NCBI GenBank assembly: GCA_017548565.1
Contig: JAFYZU010000036.1
Coordinates: forward strand, 1-64,000
Direction of reading: 5' to 3'
Origin: Treponema sp.
Lineage (GTDB): Bacteria > Spirochaetota > Spirochaetia > Treponematales > Treponemataceae
Length of the DNA: 64,000 nucleotides
Positions 18,997-28,302 of the stretch are shown here, piece by piece. Positions within the stretch are counted from its first letter, which is position 1. Each line of letters opens with the position of its first letter. A program made the translations under genes and the position numbers. The notes beneath the pieces are model-generated. The model was not told the origin of the DNA. It saw only the letters and a program-made list of their open reading frames with translations, and ran no database searches.

Positions 18997-19851
18997 ATGG
19001 ATGTTCTTTGTGCTAAAGTGCTTGGATTTTGTTTTGGTGTCAGGCGTGCAGTGGAGCTTGCAGAACAGGCACTCTCTCAAAATAGAAGTACGGTTTATTC
19101 TCTTGGTCCTCTGATTCATAACGAAAGTGCACTTGCAGATTTACAGAAAAGAGGACTTTGTACCGTTGAAGAACAGAATATTGAGCAGATTCCTGATGGT
19201 TCTGTAGTAATTATCCGTGCGCATGGAGTTTCACCGAAAGTAATTTCTGCACTTGAACAGAAAAACTGCCGGATAATTGATGCTACCTGTCCTCGTGTAA
19301 AAGCCAGTCAGAAAATGGTAGAACGTTATACAGATCAGAATGATTATGTAATAATTTCCGGTGATAAAAATCACGGAGAAATGATAGGCATAGCGGGATT
19401 TGCAGGTAAAAATTTCGTACAGATTCAGAATGCCTCGGAAGCAGAAAAGCTTGAACTTCCATCTCCCGGTAAAATAAACGTAATACTTATGAGTCAGACA
19501 ACCTTCAGTCCATCAGAGTTTGCAGAGATTGAATCGATTTTAAGGGGAAAATTTAAGAATCTCGCGGTAATGAACACAATCTGTCCTGCGACAAACGAAC
19601 GCCAGGCGGCACTTTTAGATTTATGCAAAAAAGCAGAAGGAATTCTTGTAATAGGCGGTAAAACTTCGGCAAACACCAGACGTCTTTATCAGACTGCATT
19701 GGAAAATTCTAAGGCTGCTGCTCATATTCAGTCTGCCGATGATATTCCTCAAAGCTTTTATACATTTAAATCAATCGGAATAACGGCCGGAGCATCAACC
19801 CCTGACAGTATAATTCAGGAAGTCATAGATAAGCTTGATAGATTGAATTAA
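18997..19851 (+). CDS. ispH: 4-hydroxy-3-methylbut-2-enyl diphosphate reductase
   Basis: Last enzyme of the MEP isoprenoid pathway: a 4Fe-4S protein that reduces HMBPP to IPP and DMAPP. The three cluster cysteines are in GFCFGVRRAVE (Cys12), DATCPRV and NTICPATNERQ. Substrate-binding segments IRAHGVS and ISGDKNHGE are also present. Length of 284 is typical for the single-domain form without an S1 extension. It follows the secF terminator directly, and its last codons contain the -35 of the ndk promoter. Confidence 0.96.
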   Translation: MDVLCAKVLGFCFGVRRAVELAEQALSQNRSTVYSLGPLIHNESALADLQKRGLCTVEEQNIEQIPDGSVVIIRAHGVSPKVISALEQKNCRIIDATCPRVKASQKMVERYTDQNDYVIISGDKNHGEMIGIAGFAGKNFVQIQNASEAEKLELPSPGKINVILMSQTTFSPSEFAEIESILRGKFKNLAVMNTICPATNERQAALLDLCKKAEGILVIGGKTSANTRRLYQTALENSKAAAHIQSADDIPQSFYTFKSIGITAGASTPDSIIQEVIDKLDRLN

Positions 19852-19872
19852 AAATAAAAATTATGATATAAT
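19843..19872 (+). promoter_or_regulatory. Sigma-70-type promoter of ndk inside the end of ispH
   Basis: TTGAAT (19843-19848), 18 nt, TATAAT (19867-19872), then 8 nt to the ATG. No ribosome-binding site lies between, so the mRNA is probably leaderless or nearly so. Confidence 0.6.
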
Positions 19873-19880
19873 AAACGATT

Positions 19881-20324
19881 ATGAGTAGATGTTTTGCTAT
19901 GTTAAAGCCAGGTGTTGTGAATCGTCGTCTGGTAGGTGAGGTAATTGCCCGCCTTGAAAAAAAAGGTTTGAAATTAGTTGGTATGAAAATGATGCATGTT
20001 TCTCAGGAACTTGCATCGGCTCATTATTCTGAGCATAAAGGTAAGCCGTTTTATGATGGTCTTGTTTCATATATTACTTCCGGTCCTGTTATTGCTATGG
20101 TTCTTCAGGCAGATGACTGTGTTAATTTAGTACGAAAGATGTGCGGTGCAACAAAGCCTGCAGATGCTGCACCTGGAACAATCCGTGGTGATTATTGTAC
20201 ACATACAGAAAGAAATATTATTCACGCTTCTGACAGTGATGAAAGTGCTGAAAGAGAAATAAAACTCTGGTTCAAGGATGAAGAAATCTTTGACTGGAAT
20301 GACTGTGAAGCAGGCTGGTATTAA
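19881..20324 (+). CDS. ndk: Nucleoside diphosphate kinase
   Basis: Transfers the gamma-phosphate of ATP to other nucleoside diphosphates by way of a phosphohistidine. The catalytic His115 is in NIIHASDS, and the nucleotide-site segments MLKPGVVNRR and GTIRGDYC are present. Length of 147 matches the family. The start has no Shine-Dalgarno; the TATAAT 8 nt upstream suggests a leaderless transcript. It is 28 bp before gpsA, which has its own AAAGGTGAAG ribosome-binding site. Confidence 0.95.
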   Translation: MSRCFAMLKPGVVNRRLVGEVIARLEKKGLKLVGMKMMHVSQELASAHYSEHKGKPFYDGLVSYITSGPVIAMVLQADDCVNLVRKMCGATKPADAAPGTIRGDYCTHTERNIIHASDSDESAEREIKLWFKDEEIFDWNDCEAGWY

Positions 20325-20352
20325 TCAATAATTCTTTCTGAAAGGTGAAGAT

Positions 20353-21441
20353 ATGGAATCGAAATCAGTAGGTGTAATTGGTGCAGGTGCCTGGGGTACA
20401 GGTTTTGCGCAGGCCCTTGCTCGTGGAAATCATAAGATTCAGTTATGGGCACTGGAAGATGAAGTTGTAGAATCAATCAATAACGAGCATGAGAATAAAA
20501 AATTCCTTCCGGGATTTAAACTGAGTGATTCTATTACCTGTTCCAATGATATTATTGAAGTTGCGACAGGAAAAGATTTTCTGGTAATAGCTTCACCTTC
20601 GTTATTTTTAAAATCAACAATAGCTAAAATCGTAAATGTTCCGAACATTGCAGACGGTTCAACGGTTGTTTTTTCTTTAACCAAAGGATTTGTTCCTTCA
20701 GAGGATGGACCTAAGCTTGTTCTTGAAACAATGGAAGAAGCACTTCCTGAATGCTATAAAAACAAAACAGTTTATGTTGCAGGACCGAGCCATGCGGAAG
20801 AAGTTGCAATGGGAAAACTTACAGGTCTTGTTTCTGCTTCCATGAATCCAAAAAATTCAATTAAAGTCCGCGAATTGATGCGTGTTCCTGGAATTGCCGC
20901 ATATTCAAGCTTTGATATAATTGGTGTGCAGATTTGTGCTGCAGCGAAAAATGTTATTGCAGTTGTTTACGGTGCACTCGACGCAATTGCAGAAACTTCA
21001 GATAAATTCGGCGATAATACGGAAAGTCTTCTTCTTGCGGCAGGTCTTAATGAAATCATGACACTTGGATTTGCAATGGGTGCTACTCATGCAGAAACCT
21101 TTGCATCTATTTCAGGTGTCGGAGATCTTGATGTAACATGTAAAAGTAAATACGGACGAAACAGACGTTTTGGTCAGGATATGATCAAAACAGATATGCT
21201 TTCAAAATTCAAGGATATTGATGATCTGATTCAGAACGTCGGTAAAATCGGATATCTTCCGGAAGGTGCAATCGCCTGTAAATATATTCATCAGATTGCA
21301 GAGAAAAAAGAACTTAAATTGTTTATATGCGAGGGATTGTACAGAATCCTGAATAAAGAAATGTCGCCTAAGGATTTTCTCGATGTTCTTACTGAACAGG
21401 GAAGAGGCGGATATATCAGACGAAAAAAACGCTTATGTTAG
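20353..21441 (+). CDS. gpsA: NAD(P)-dependent glycerol-3-phosphate dehydrogenase
   Basis: Interconverts dihydroxyacetone phosphate and sn-glycerol-3-phosphate, supplying the phospholipid backbone and potentially CDP-glycerol precursors. The Rossmann motif GVIGAGAWGTGFAQALA (about 7-23) opens the protein. The catalytic Lys is in CAAAKNVIAV, and the conserved ATHAETFASISGVGDL segment follows. At 362 residues it is slightly longer than the usual 330-340. It lies between ndk and ffh with short gaps. Confidence 0.95.
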   Translation: MESKSVGVIGAGAWGTGFAQALARGNHKIQLWALEDEVVESINNEHENKKFLPGFKLSDSITCSNDIIEVATGKDFLVIASPSLFLKSTIAKIVNVPNIADGSTVVFSLTKGFVPSEDGPKLVLETMEEALPECYKNKTVYVAGPSHAEEVAMGKLTGLVSASMNPKNSIKVRELMRVPGIAAYSSFDIIGVQICAAAKNVIAVVYGALDAIAETSDKFGDNTESLLLAAGLNEIMTLGFAMGATHAETFASISGVGDLDVTCKSKYGRNRRFGQDMIKTDMLSKFKDIDDLIQNVGKIGYLPEGAIACKYIHQIAEKKELKLFICEGLYRILNKEMSPKDFLDVLTEQGRGGYIRRKKRLC

Positions 21442-21473
21442 TAAGCTTTTTATAAAAAGACAAGGATTTTAAA

Positions 21474-22901
21474 ATGCTTGAGAAAATAACAGGAACTTTC
21501 AGTAATATTATTAAAACGCTCAGCGGTAAATCTACAATTACAGAGAAGAACATTGAAGATACAGTTGAAGAAATTAAAATGGCTCTTCTTGAAGCCGATG
21601 TAAATCTGCGCGTTGTCCGACGTTTCGTTAATTCTACAATTGAAGAAGCAAAGGGCGAAAAGGTTTTAAAATCCGTAAATCCGGGCCAGCAGTTTGTAAA
21701 AATAATTCATGACAAAATGGTTTCAATGCTTGGAGATTCAAAGCAGGATCTTCATCTTAAGGGACCGGATACTCAGTCAGTAATATTAATGCTCGGTCTT
21801 CAGGGATCGGGAAAAACAACTGCTTCTCATAAGCTTGCGGCACGTCTTAAAAAAGAAGGACGTAAACCTCTTTTAGCGGCTTGTGATCTTGTACGACCGG
21901 CTGCCGTAGAACAGCTTTCTCAGCTTGGAGAAAAAATCGGAGTTCCTGTATATAAGGAAAATTCAAAGGATGCAGTAAAAAATGCAAAGGAAGCAATAGA
22001 TTTTGCACGAAAGAATGGAAATGATGTAATCATTATCGATACTGCCGGACGACTTCAGATTGATGAAGCGATGATGGAAGAACTCGTAAAAATAAAAAAA
22101 ACTGTAGATCCTGTAGAAGTTCTTCTTGTAGCAGATGCGATGACCGGTCAGAATGCAGTAGATATTGCAAAATCCTTTGATGAACAGCTTGGACTTACTG
22201 GTGTAATTTTAACAAAGTTCGATTCAGATGCACGTGGTGGTGCGGCTTTATCTTTAAAGACAATCACCGGAAAACCTATTTTATTCATCGGTACAGGTGA
22301 AAAAACAGAAGATTTTGAAATATTCCATCCTGACAGAATTGCTTCAAGAATTCTTGGAATGGGCGATGTTGTATCTCTCGTTGAAAAGGCACAGGAAACT
22401 GTAAACGAAGAAGAAGCATTGAAGCTTCAGAAAAAGATGCAGCGCAACGAGTTTACGCTTCAGGATTATCTTGAACAGTTTCAGCAGGTAAAAAAGATGG
22501 GAAGCATGCAGTCGTTAATGAATATGCTTCCCGGAATGAGCGGAATGGATGCAAGTCAGATGGATATGAGCTCAATGAAAAAAAGTGAAGCTATTATCCA
22601 GAGTATGACATTTAAAGAAAGAATGAATCATCTTATAATCGGACCAAGCAGAAGAAAGAGAATTGCCAAAGGTTCAGGAACTTCTGTAGCCGATGTAAAT
22701 AAATTATTAAAGCAATTTGAAAAGACAAAATTGATGATGAAAAAAGTCAGTCGCAATAAAGGCATGCAGGGCAGAATGATGAGTCAGATGGGAATAGATC
22801 CTGCTTCTTTGGGCGGCAGCCTTCCCGGTGGACTTGATATGAACAGTCTTAAGGGAATGGATATGAGCAAATTGCAGGATCTTGCAAGACGCTTCAGATA
22901 A
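21474..22901 (+). CDS. ffh: Signal recognition particle protein Ffh
   Basis: GTPase that, with 4.5S RNA, delivers nascent membrane proteins to FtsY and the Sec translocon. Order: N domain (1-85), G domain with GLQGSGKTTASHKLA (about 108-122), DTAGRLQ and TKFDSDARGGAAL, then the methionine-rich M domain (about 300-475). The M domain ends in a Met/Gly-rich tail and carries the RNA-binding segment GPSRRKRIAKGSGT. Length of 475 is normal. No SRP RNA gene is seen in the window. Confidence 0.97.
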   Translation: MLEKITGTFSNIIKTLSGKSTITEKNIEDTVEEIKMALLEADVNLRVVRRFVNSTIEEAKGEKVLKSVNPGQQFVKIIHDKMVSMLGDSKQDLHLKGPDTQSVILMLGLQGSGKTTASHKLAARLKKEGRKPLLAACDLVRPAAVEQLSQLGEKIGVPVYKENSKDAVKNAKEAIDFARKNGNDVIIIDTAGRLQIDEAMMEELVKIKKTVDPVEVLLVADAMTGQNAVDIAKSFDEQLGLTGVILTKFDSDARGGAALSLKTITGKPILFIGTGEKTEDFEIFHPDRIASRILGMGDVVSLVEKAQETVNEEEALKLQKKMQRNEFTLQDYLEQFQQVKKMGSMQSLMNMLPGMSGMDASQMDMSSMKKSEAIIQSMTFKERMNHLIIGPSRRKRIAKGSGTSVADVNKLLKQFEKTKLMMKKVSRNKGMQGRMMSQMGIDPASLGGSLPGGLDMNSLKGMDMSKLQDLARRFR

Positions 22902-22937
22902 TTAAACGTTTCGTTTATCGCAGGCAGGAAGGTCTCT

Positions 22938-25787
22938 ATGATTCAATTTTGTGAAAAAAACAGCAGAAAAAGCATTCAGTTTTATTGTGATGAGAATGAA
23001 TTCAGCGGAGTTGTAAAAATTGCACAGAAGGTTGCGCTTGATGTAAAGAAGGTAACCGATAAAACTCCTAAATTCATAAACAAGTTGAACGGTCAGGACA
23101 ACGTAGTAATTTTCGGAACTCTCGGTAAATGCGCACTTCTCGAAGAATTCAAGAATGAAATTTCATCTGAAAAAATATCAGGTAAGCGTGAATGCTATAC
23201 TTTTACAGTCATCGGTACAAGACTGATAATTGCGGGAAGCGATAAAAGGGGAACAATTTACGGACTTTTTCATCTTTCTGAGCTTCTTGGTGTTTCAGCA
23301 CTTGTTGACTGGGCAAATATACCTCCTGTAAAAAAGAACTCGTTCAGTCTTTCGGAAAAAGACAATTATATTTCAAAAGAGCCGTCTGTCGTTTACCGTG
23401 GATTTTTTATTAACGATGAATGGCCTGCTTTCGGAAACTGGTCAAAAAAACTGTTCGGTGGTTTTAATGCAAAATGCTATGAAAAGGTCTTTGAGCTTTT
23501 ACTGAGGATGAAAGGAAATTATCTGTGGCCTGCAATGTGGTCGAGCTGCTTCAGTGATGATGGTCCCGGATTAAAAAGTGCAGTCCTTGCCGATGAGCTT
23601 GGAGTTGTGATGGGTGCAAGTCATCATGAGCCGTGCTGCAGGGCGGGTGAAGAATATAAACATCTTCGTGGAAAAAGCTCACCTTACGGCGATGCATGGA
23701 ATTTCAGGACCAATGAAAAGGGTATTGAAAAATTCTGGGAAGACGGATTAAAACGAAACGGAAAATTTGAAAATGTGATTACAGTCGGAATGCGCGGTGA
23801 AGCAGATACTGCAATCATGAAAAATGCGGGTTTGAAGGATAATATCAGACTTCTGCGTGATGTTTTAAAAACACAGAATGCGCTTATTTCGAAATATGTT
23901 AATCCTGATTTAGACAAGGTACCGAGAATGCTTGCACTTTATAAAGAGGTTGAACCATATTTTTACGGAGACAAGCATACAAAGGGACTGATGAACGACA
24001 GGGAGCTTGAGGGGGTAACTCTTATGCTCTGTGATGATAATCATGGAAATTTAAGGACACTTCCGACAGAACAGATGCGTGACCATAAGGGCGGATACGG
24101 AATGTACTATCATTTTGATTATCACGGATGGCCTTACAGCTATGAATGGTTTAATACGACACATCTTTCGAAGGTAAAGGAACAGATGTGCATGGCTTAT
24201 GATTTTGGTGTCCGTAATCTCTGGATAGTAAATGTCGGTGATATTTTTACCAATGAATTTCCGCTCAGTTATTTTCTGAAGCTTGCCTATGATTATGATA
24301 AATACAGCGCTCTGGAAAATTCAATCGTATCATATACAGAAAAATGGGTTGATTTTCAGTTTGCGGGTCTTACAAAATCACAGAAAAATAAAATATCACA
24401 AATAATTGATTCATATACAAAATTGGCACATGCAAGAAGAACTGAAAGCTTAAAAAACAATACTTATCATCCGGTAAATTTCGGCGAAAGTGATAATACT
24501 TTGAATAAAGCAGAAAAAATCATTGCAGATTGTGAAGCGCTCAGAAAAGAAATTGCAAAATCGAATAAGGAATATCTTCCTGGATTTTTCAGTCAGGTTT
24601 ATCTTCCTGCAGCAGGTAATATGAATGTTCTGAGAATGCAGCTTTATGCAGGAAAAAATAAATGGTTTGCATCAAGAAATATGCTTACTGCAAATGAATA
24701 TGCCGTGAAGGTTTCTGAATGTCTTTCGTTCGATAAAAAACTCGTCGAGGAATGCGATGTAATCGATGGCGGAAGATGGTTTGGTATGGGCTGGTCGGAG
24801 CATTTTGGATTTACACAATGGTGTGAAGCGGCAAATCTGTATCCGTCGACGGTAAAAGTTGAACCTGTAAGAAAAAGCCGGTGCGTGTTTTTTGTAGAAG
24901 GAACAGAAAACTGGACGACAGGTCAGGACTGGACTAACAGAAATATTGTTTTAAATCAGTTTAAGAATCCGGATGTAAATGAAGTCCGTCTTTTTATCGG
25001 TGAATGCAGTGAAAAAAGCGTAAAGCTTGAAATTGCTTCTGAAATAAAAAACAACTGGCTTAAATACAGCGTAAAGAAAGAAGGTTCATATCTGAAGATA
25101 GTAACAATCAGTGTGGACAGAAAAAATCTTGCTAAATCTGAAAATAAAAAAGCATCTTTAAAATTTGAAGGAAAAGATTCTTCTGGTGCTCAGATTTTAT
25201 TAAATGTTCTGGTTGATACAGATATAAGTGAACTGGAGCTTGAAAAATATCCGATCGGTACTTTTGTACAGACCGGCAGATACATCAGCATAGAGGCGGC
25301 TCATTACAGTTCAAAATCAGATGACGGAAAGTGGAAAGAGCTTGAAGGTTATGGAAAGACTTTGTCTGCGATGAAGGTTTTCCCGGTAGATGAAAATTTT
25401 ACAAAGGCAAAGGATGTTCCTTTTATAAATTATAATTTTGCGGTAAACAGCAAGGGATATTATACTGTTGATTTTTATATGAATCCTTCAAATCCTGTTT
25501 CAAAAGACAACAGGCTCCAGTTTGCAGTAAAGATTAACGGTAAACAGCAGGTTATTGATGCGGTAAAGGATGGTTATGCAGTCGGAGACGATCAGTTTCC
25601 GTGGGGAAATGAAGTTACAGATAACATCCGTATTATAAGCACAGTGATTAAATGTAAAAAAGGACTTAATGTTCTTAGCGTGATTCCTGTAACACCGGGA
25701 TTTGTTCTTGAAAAACTAGTGATTTATGATGTCGGATATGTGATGCCAGAAAGTTATCTTGGTGCACCAGAAACTTGCAGAAAATAA
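22938..25787 (+). CDS. Glycoside hydrolase family 115 xylan alpha-1,2-glucuronidase, apparently cytoplasmic
   Basis: Removes (4-O-methyl)glucuronic acid from xylan or xylo-oligosaccharides. The GH115 core is recognisable: the N-terminal alpha/beta domain ending ISGSDKRGTIYGLFHLSE-like (about residues 95-125), then VYRGFFINDEWPAFG (about 153-167), LLRMKGNYLWPAMWSS, GVVMGASHHEPCCRAGEEY and a C-terminal beta domain. Length of 949 fits the family. No signal peptide is visible, so the enzyme would act on imported aldouronic oligosaccharides. It sits alone between ffh and pgk, away from any xylan locus in view. A GCAGGAAGG ribosome-binding site supports the start. Confidence 0.87.
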   Translation: MIQFCEKNSRKSIQFYCDENEFSGVVKIAQKVALDVKKVTDKTPKFINKLNGQDNVVIFGTLGKCALLEEFKNEISSEKISGKRECYTFTVIGTRLIIAGSDKRGTIYGLFHLSELLGVSALVDWANIPPVKKNSFSLSEKDNYISKEPSVVYRGFFINDEWPAFGNWSKKLFGGFNAKCYEKVFELLLRMKGNYLWPAMWSSCFSDDGPGLKSAVLADELGVVMGASHHEPCCRAGEEYKHLRGKSSPYGDAWNFRTNEKGIEKFWEDGLKRNGKFENVITVGMRGEADTAIMKNAGLKDNIRLLRDVLKTQNALISKYVNPDLDKVPRMLALYKEVEPYFYGDKHTKGLMNDRELEGVTLMLCDDNHGNLRTLPTEQMRDHKGGYGMYYHFDYHGWPYSYEWFNTTHLSKVKEQMCMAYDFGVRNLWIVNVGDIFTNEFPLSYFLKLAYDYDKYSALENSIVSYTEKWVDFQFAGLTKSQKNKISQIIDSYTKLAHARRTESLKNNTYHPVNFGESDNTLNKAEKIIADCEALRKEIAKSNKEYLPGFFSQVYLPAAGNMNVLRMQLYAGKNKWFASRNMLTANEYAVKVSECLSFDKKLVEECDVIDGGRWFGMGWSEHFGFTQWCEAANLYPSTVKVEPVRKSRCVFFVEGTENWTTGQDWTNRNIVLNQFKNPDVNEVRLFIGECSEKSVKLEIASEIKNNWLKYSVKKEGSYLKIVTISVDRKNLAKSENKKASLKFEGKDSSGAQILLNVLVDTDISELELEKYPIGTFVQTGRYISIEAAHYSSKSDDGKWKELEGYGKTLSAMKVFPVDENFTKAKDVPFINYNFAVNSKGYYTVDFYMNPSNPVSKDNRLQFAVKINGKQQVIDAVKDGYAVGDDQFPWGNEVTDNIRIISTVIKCKKGLNVLSVIPVTPGFVLEKLVIYDVGYVMPESYLGAPETCRK

Positions 25788-25822
25788 CTCATGCTTTGCG
25801 GTTAAGGTTTACGAAAATTTCA

Positions 25823-25851
25823 TTGAATTTGTCTATAAAACTCATTATATT
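25823..25851 (+). promoter_or_regulatory. Sigma-70-type promoter of pgk
   Basis: TTGAAT (25823-25828), 17 nt, TATATT (25846-25851). The leader of about 50 nt carries a TAGGAGA ribosome-binding site, unlike the leaderless-type promoters elsewhere in the window. Confidence 0.65.
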
Positions 25852-25908
25852 TTAAGTATTATTGAAATAATTCTCTGTTATTTTGCAGGGATAATATAGG
25901 AGATTCAA

Positions 25909-27180
25909 ATGATCAAAACAGTAAAAGACGTAGATCTTAAAGGAAAACGCATCATCATGCGTGTTGATTTTAACGTACCAATGAAGGATGGAGTAGTTCA
26001 GGACGACACACGTATCATGGCTGCTCTTCCTACAATCAAATACATTCTTGAACAGAGCCCACGCTCGCTTGTTCTTATGAGCCACCTTGGTGACCCTAAA
26101 AAGGACGTAAAAAAGGCTCAGGAAAAAGCTGAAAAAGCCGGAAAAACCTGGACAGACGCTGATGCAGAAAAGTTCATCAACGGTAAGAACCGCATGAAGC
26201 CTGTTGTTGACTACTTTGCTTCAAAACTCGGAAAGCCTGTTACATTCCTCCCGGATGCACTTGGACAGAAGGCTGCTATTGATGCGTTGCCGGAAGGTGC
26301 AGTTGCAATGCTCGAAAACGTTCGCTTCCACAAGGAAGAAACATCTAAGGATGCTGCAGAACGCGACATTATGGCAAAAGAACTTGCTACATACGGAGAC
26401 ATTTTTGTAAACGATGCATTCGGTACAGCTCACCGCGATCAGGCTTCTACAGCTTCTATCGCTAAGTTCATGCCGGTTGAATCAGTTGGCGGTTTCCTCA
26501 TGGAAAAAGAAGTTAAATACATTCAGCCAATGGTAGAAAATCCTCCAAAACCACAGGTAGCAATTATTGGTGGTGCTAAGGTTTCTTCTAAGATCGCCGT
26601 TTTGGAAAGCTTGTTGAAGAACGCTTCTGCACTCGTAATTGGTGGTGGTATGGCTTATACATTCTTAAAGGCACAGGGACACAAAGTTGGTATCTCTCTT
26701 GTAGAAGACGATTTTATAGATACAGCTAAAAAACTTCTTTCTGATGCAGAAGCTAAAGGTGTAAAGATTGTTCTTCCTGTTGACCATGTTGCTGCAGACA
26801 AGTTTGATGCTGCTGCTACTCCAGTTGCTGTTGACGGTGTTGATATTCCAGATAATCTTATGGCTATGGATGTTGGTCCTAAGACAATTGAAGCTTACAA
26901 AGAAGTTCTTTCTACAGCTAAGTCTGTTGTATGGAACGGACCGGTTGGTGTATTTGAGTTTGACGCATTTGCAAAGGGAACTGCTACTGTTGCTCAGCTT
27001 GTTGCTGATGCTACCGGCCGTGGTGCTATGACTGTAGTTGGTGGTGGTGACTCTGTTGCTGCTGTAAACAAGTTCAACCTCGCAGATAAGATGAGCCACG
27101 TTTCTACTGGTGGTGGTGCTTCTTTGGAATTCTTAGAGGGTAAAACTCTTCCTGGTATTGCAATTTTGGCCTCGAAGTAA
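25909..27180 (+). CDS. pgk: Phosphoglycerate kinase
   Basis: Glycolytic enzyme transferring phosphate from 1,3-bisphosphoglycerate to ADP. Visible motifs are [12 protein letters not shown] near the N-terminus, [30 protein letters not shown] and GGGDSVAAV near the end. Length of 423 is normal. Its codon use is more C/G-ended and uniform than that of neighbours, as in highly expressed genes; in consequence long spurious frames appear on the opposite strand. A cluster of hairpins ending in a terminator follows it. Confidence 0.97.
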   Translation: MIKTVKDVDLKGKRIIMRVDFNVPMKDGVVQDDTRIMAALPTIKYILEQSPRSLVLMSHLGDPKKDVKKAQEKAEKAGKTWTDADAEKFINGKNRMKPVVDYFASKLGKPVTFLPDALGQKAAIDALPEGAVAMLENVRFHKEETSKDAAERDIMAKELATYGDIFVNDAFGTAHRDQASTASIAKFMPVESVGGFLMEKEVKYIQPMVENPPKPQVAIIGGAKVSSKIAVLESLLKNASALVIGGGMAYTFLKAQGHKVGISLVEDDFIDTAKKLLSDAEAKGVKIVLPVDHVAADKFDAAATPVAVDGVDIPDNLMAMDVGPKTIEAYKEVLSTAKSVVWNGPVGVFEFDAFAKGTATVAQLVADATGRGAMTVVGGGDSVAAVNKFNLADKMSHVSTGGGASLEFLEGKTLPGIAILASK

Positions 27181-27193
27181 CTTTTCAAACGGA

Positions 27194-27214
27194 CACGAAG
27201 GTCAAGCCTTCGTG
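27194..27214. repeat. Stable hairpin downstream of pgk
   Basis: Perfect 8-bp stem CACGAAGG/CCTTCGTG with a 5-nt loop, 14 bp after the pgk stop. No T-run follows, so it is more likely an mRNA 3'-end stabiliser or processing site than a terminator. Confidence 0.6.
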
Positions 27215-27233
27215 CCGCTTAAAAGTGTTTAAT

Positions 27234-27259
27234 CTCTCGACTGCCTTCGGAAGCGGGAG
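27234..27259. repeat. Second hairpin downstream of pgk
   Basis: CTCTCG pairs with CGGGAG (one U-G pair), enclosing an inner CTT/AAG around CGG with an unpaired bulge. Weaker than the hairpins on either side. Confidence 0.35.
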
Positions 27260-27270
27260 AAATTAATTTC

Positions 27271-27298
27271 GACGCGACAAGCCTTTGGCTTGCGTGTC
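27271..27298. repeat. Third hairpin downstream of pgk
   Basis: AAGCC/GGCTT core stem with a TTT loop, extended imperfectly by GACGCGAC/GCGTGTC. Part of a run of four structures between pgk and the cysteine synthase gene. Confidence 0.4.
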
Positions 27299-27306
27299 AA
27301 ATCATA

Positions 27307-27333
27307 GGAGCGGTTGCTTTCGCTCCCTTTTTT
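27307..27333 (+). terminator. Intrinsic terminator directly abutting the cysteine synthase start
   Basis: Stem GGAGCG/CGCTCC with an 8-nt loop, then C and six T residues. The T-run ends 4 nt before the ATG at 27338. The 5' arm also holds the only AGGAG near the next gene. Confidence 0.7.
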
Positions 27334-27337
27334 CACT

Positions 27338-28279
27338 ATGATCTACAACAACATTCTTGAAGCAATCGGATACACGCCTCTTATCCAGTTACAGAAAATG
27401 GTAACTCCTGATATGGCACGCATACTAGTAAAGTTTGAAGGCCTAAATGTCGGCGGTTCAATCAAAACCCGCACCGCTTACAACATGATTCTTGATGCCG
27501 AACGCAAGGGGCTCATCGATAAAAACACAATCATTGTTGAGCCTACAAGCGGCAACCAGGGAATTGGTCTTGCACTTGTTGGGGCTGTGCGCGGTTATAA
27601 AACTGTAATCATTATGCCGGACAGTGTAAGTGAAGAGCGCCGTAAAATTGTAAAGCATTATGGTGCCGAAGTTAAGTTAGTTCACGATAACGGCGATATT
27701 GGCAAATGCATTCAGGAATGTATTGATACAGCATTTTACATGCAGCACATGGATCCTCATGTGTTTATTCCGCAGCAGTTTGAAAATCCTGCTAACCCTC
27801 AGATTCAGCGCGAACAGACTGCTGTAGAAATTTTAAATGATGTAGACGGCCCGATTCACGGCTTTTGTTCCGGTATTGGTACCGGCGGAACCCTTACAGG
27901 AATCGGTGAAGTTCTTAAACAGAAAAATCCTGACATTACAATCTGGGCGGTTGAGCCTGAACATGCTGCAATCCTTAGCGGAGGTAGTGTAGGAACTCAC
28001 CTGCAGATGGGTATCGGCGACGGACTCATCCCTACAATTTTGAACAAAGACATTTACGATGATATATTCCTTGTTTCAGATTCAAAGGCAATCAAGACAA
28101 GCCGAGACCTTGCAAGAAAAGAAGGAATTATGTGCGGTATTTCCAGCGGTACAAATGTTGCCGCCGCTCTTGAGCTTGCCCGCGTTCTTGGAAAAGGAAA
28201 AACTGTAGTTACTATTCTGCCGGATACTGCAGAGCGATATTTCAGCACCCCGTTGTTTGACGAAGAAGTAGAATTTTAA
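27338..28279 (+). CDS. Cysteine synthase-family PLP enzyme
   Basis: Fold-type II PLP enzyme, expected to make cysteine from O-acetylserine and sulfide. The PLP Lys lies in VGGSIKTRTAY (about residue 42) and the phosphate-binding loop is GIGTGGTLTG. Two signature positions deviate from standard CysK: KTR instead of KDR after the catalytic Lys, and PTSGNQG instead of PTSGNTG. I start at the ATG at 27338 (MIYNNILEAIGYTPL); a TTG at 27314 is possible but lies in a terminator loop. No normal ribosome-binding site precedes the ATG. It could use a related substrate such as O-phosphoserine. Confidence 0.82.
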   Translation: MIYNNILEAIGYTPLIQLQKMVTPDMARILVKFEGLNVGGSIKTRTAYNMILDAERKGLIDKNTIIVEPTSGNQGIGLALVGAVRGYKTVIIMPDSVSEERRKIVKHYGAEVKLVHDNGDIGKCIQECIDTAFYMQHMDPHVFIPQQFENPANPQIQREQTAVEILNDVDGPIHGFCSGIGTGGTLTGIGEVLKQKNPDITIWAVEPEHAAILSGGSVGTHLQMGIGDGLIPTILNKDIYDDIFLVSDSKAIKTSRDLARKEGIMCGISSGTNVAAALELARVLGKGKTVVTILPDTAERYFSTPLFDEEVEF

Positions 28280-28302
28280 TTAACAAAAAAAGATGGTAAA
28301 TT

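Noticed and set aside
22903-22917. Hairpin TAAACG/CGTTTA after ffh as a terminator
   Set aside because: Six weak pairs, 3-nt loop and no T-run.
26665-27099. Long open frames opposite pgk (and one in its +2 frame)
   Set aside because: They arise from the biased codon use of pgk, encode Ser/Asn- or Leu-rich low-complexity sequence and have no ribosome-binding site.
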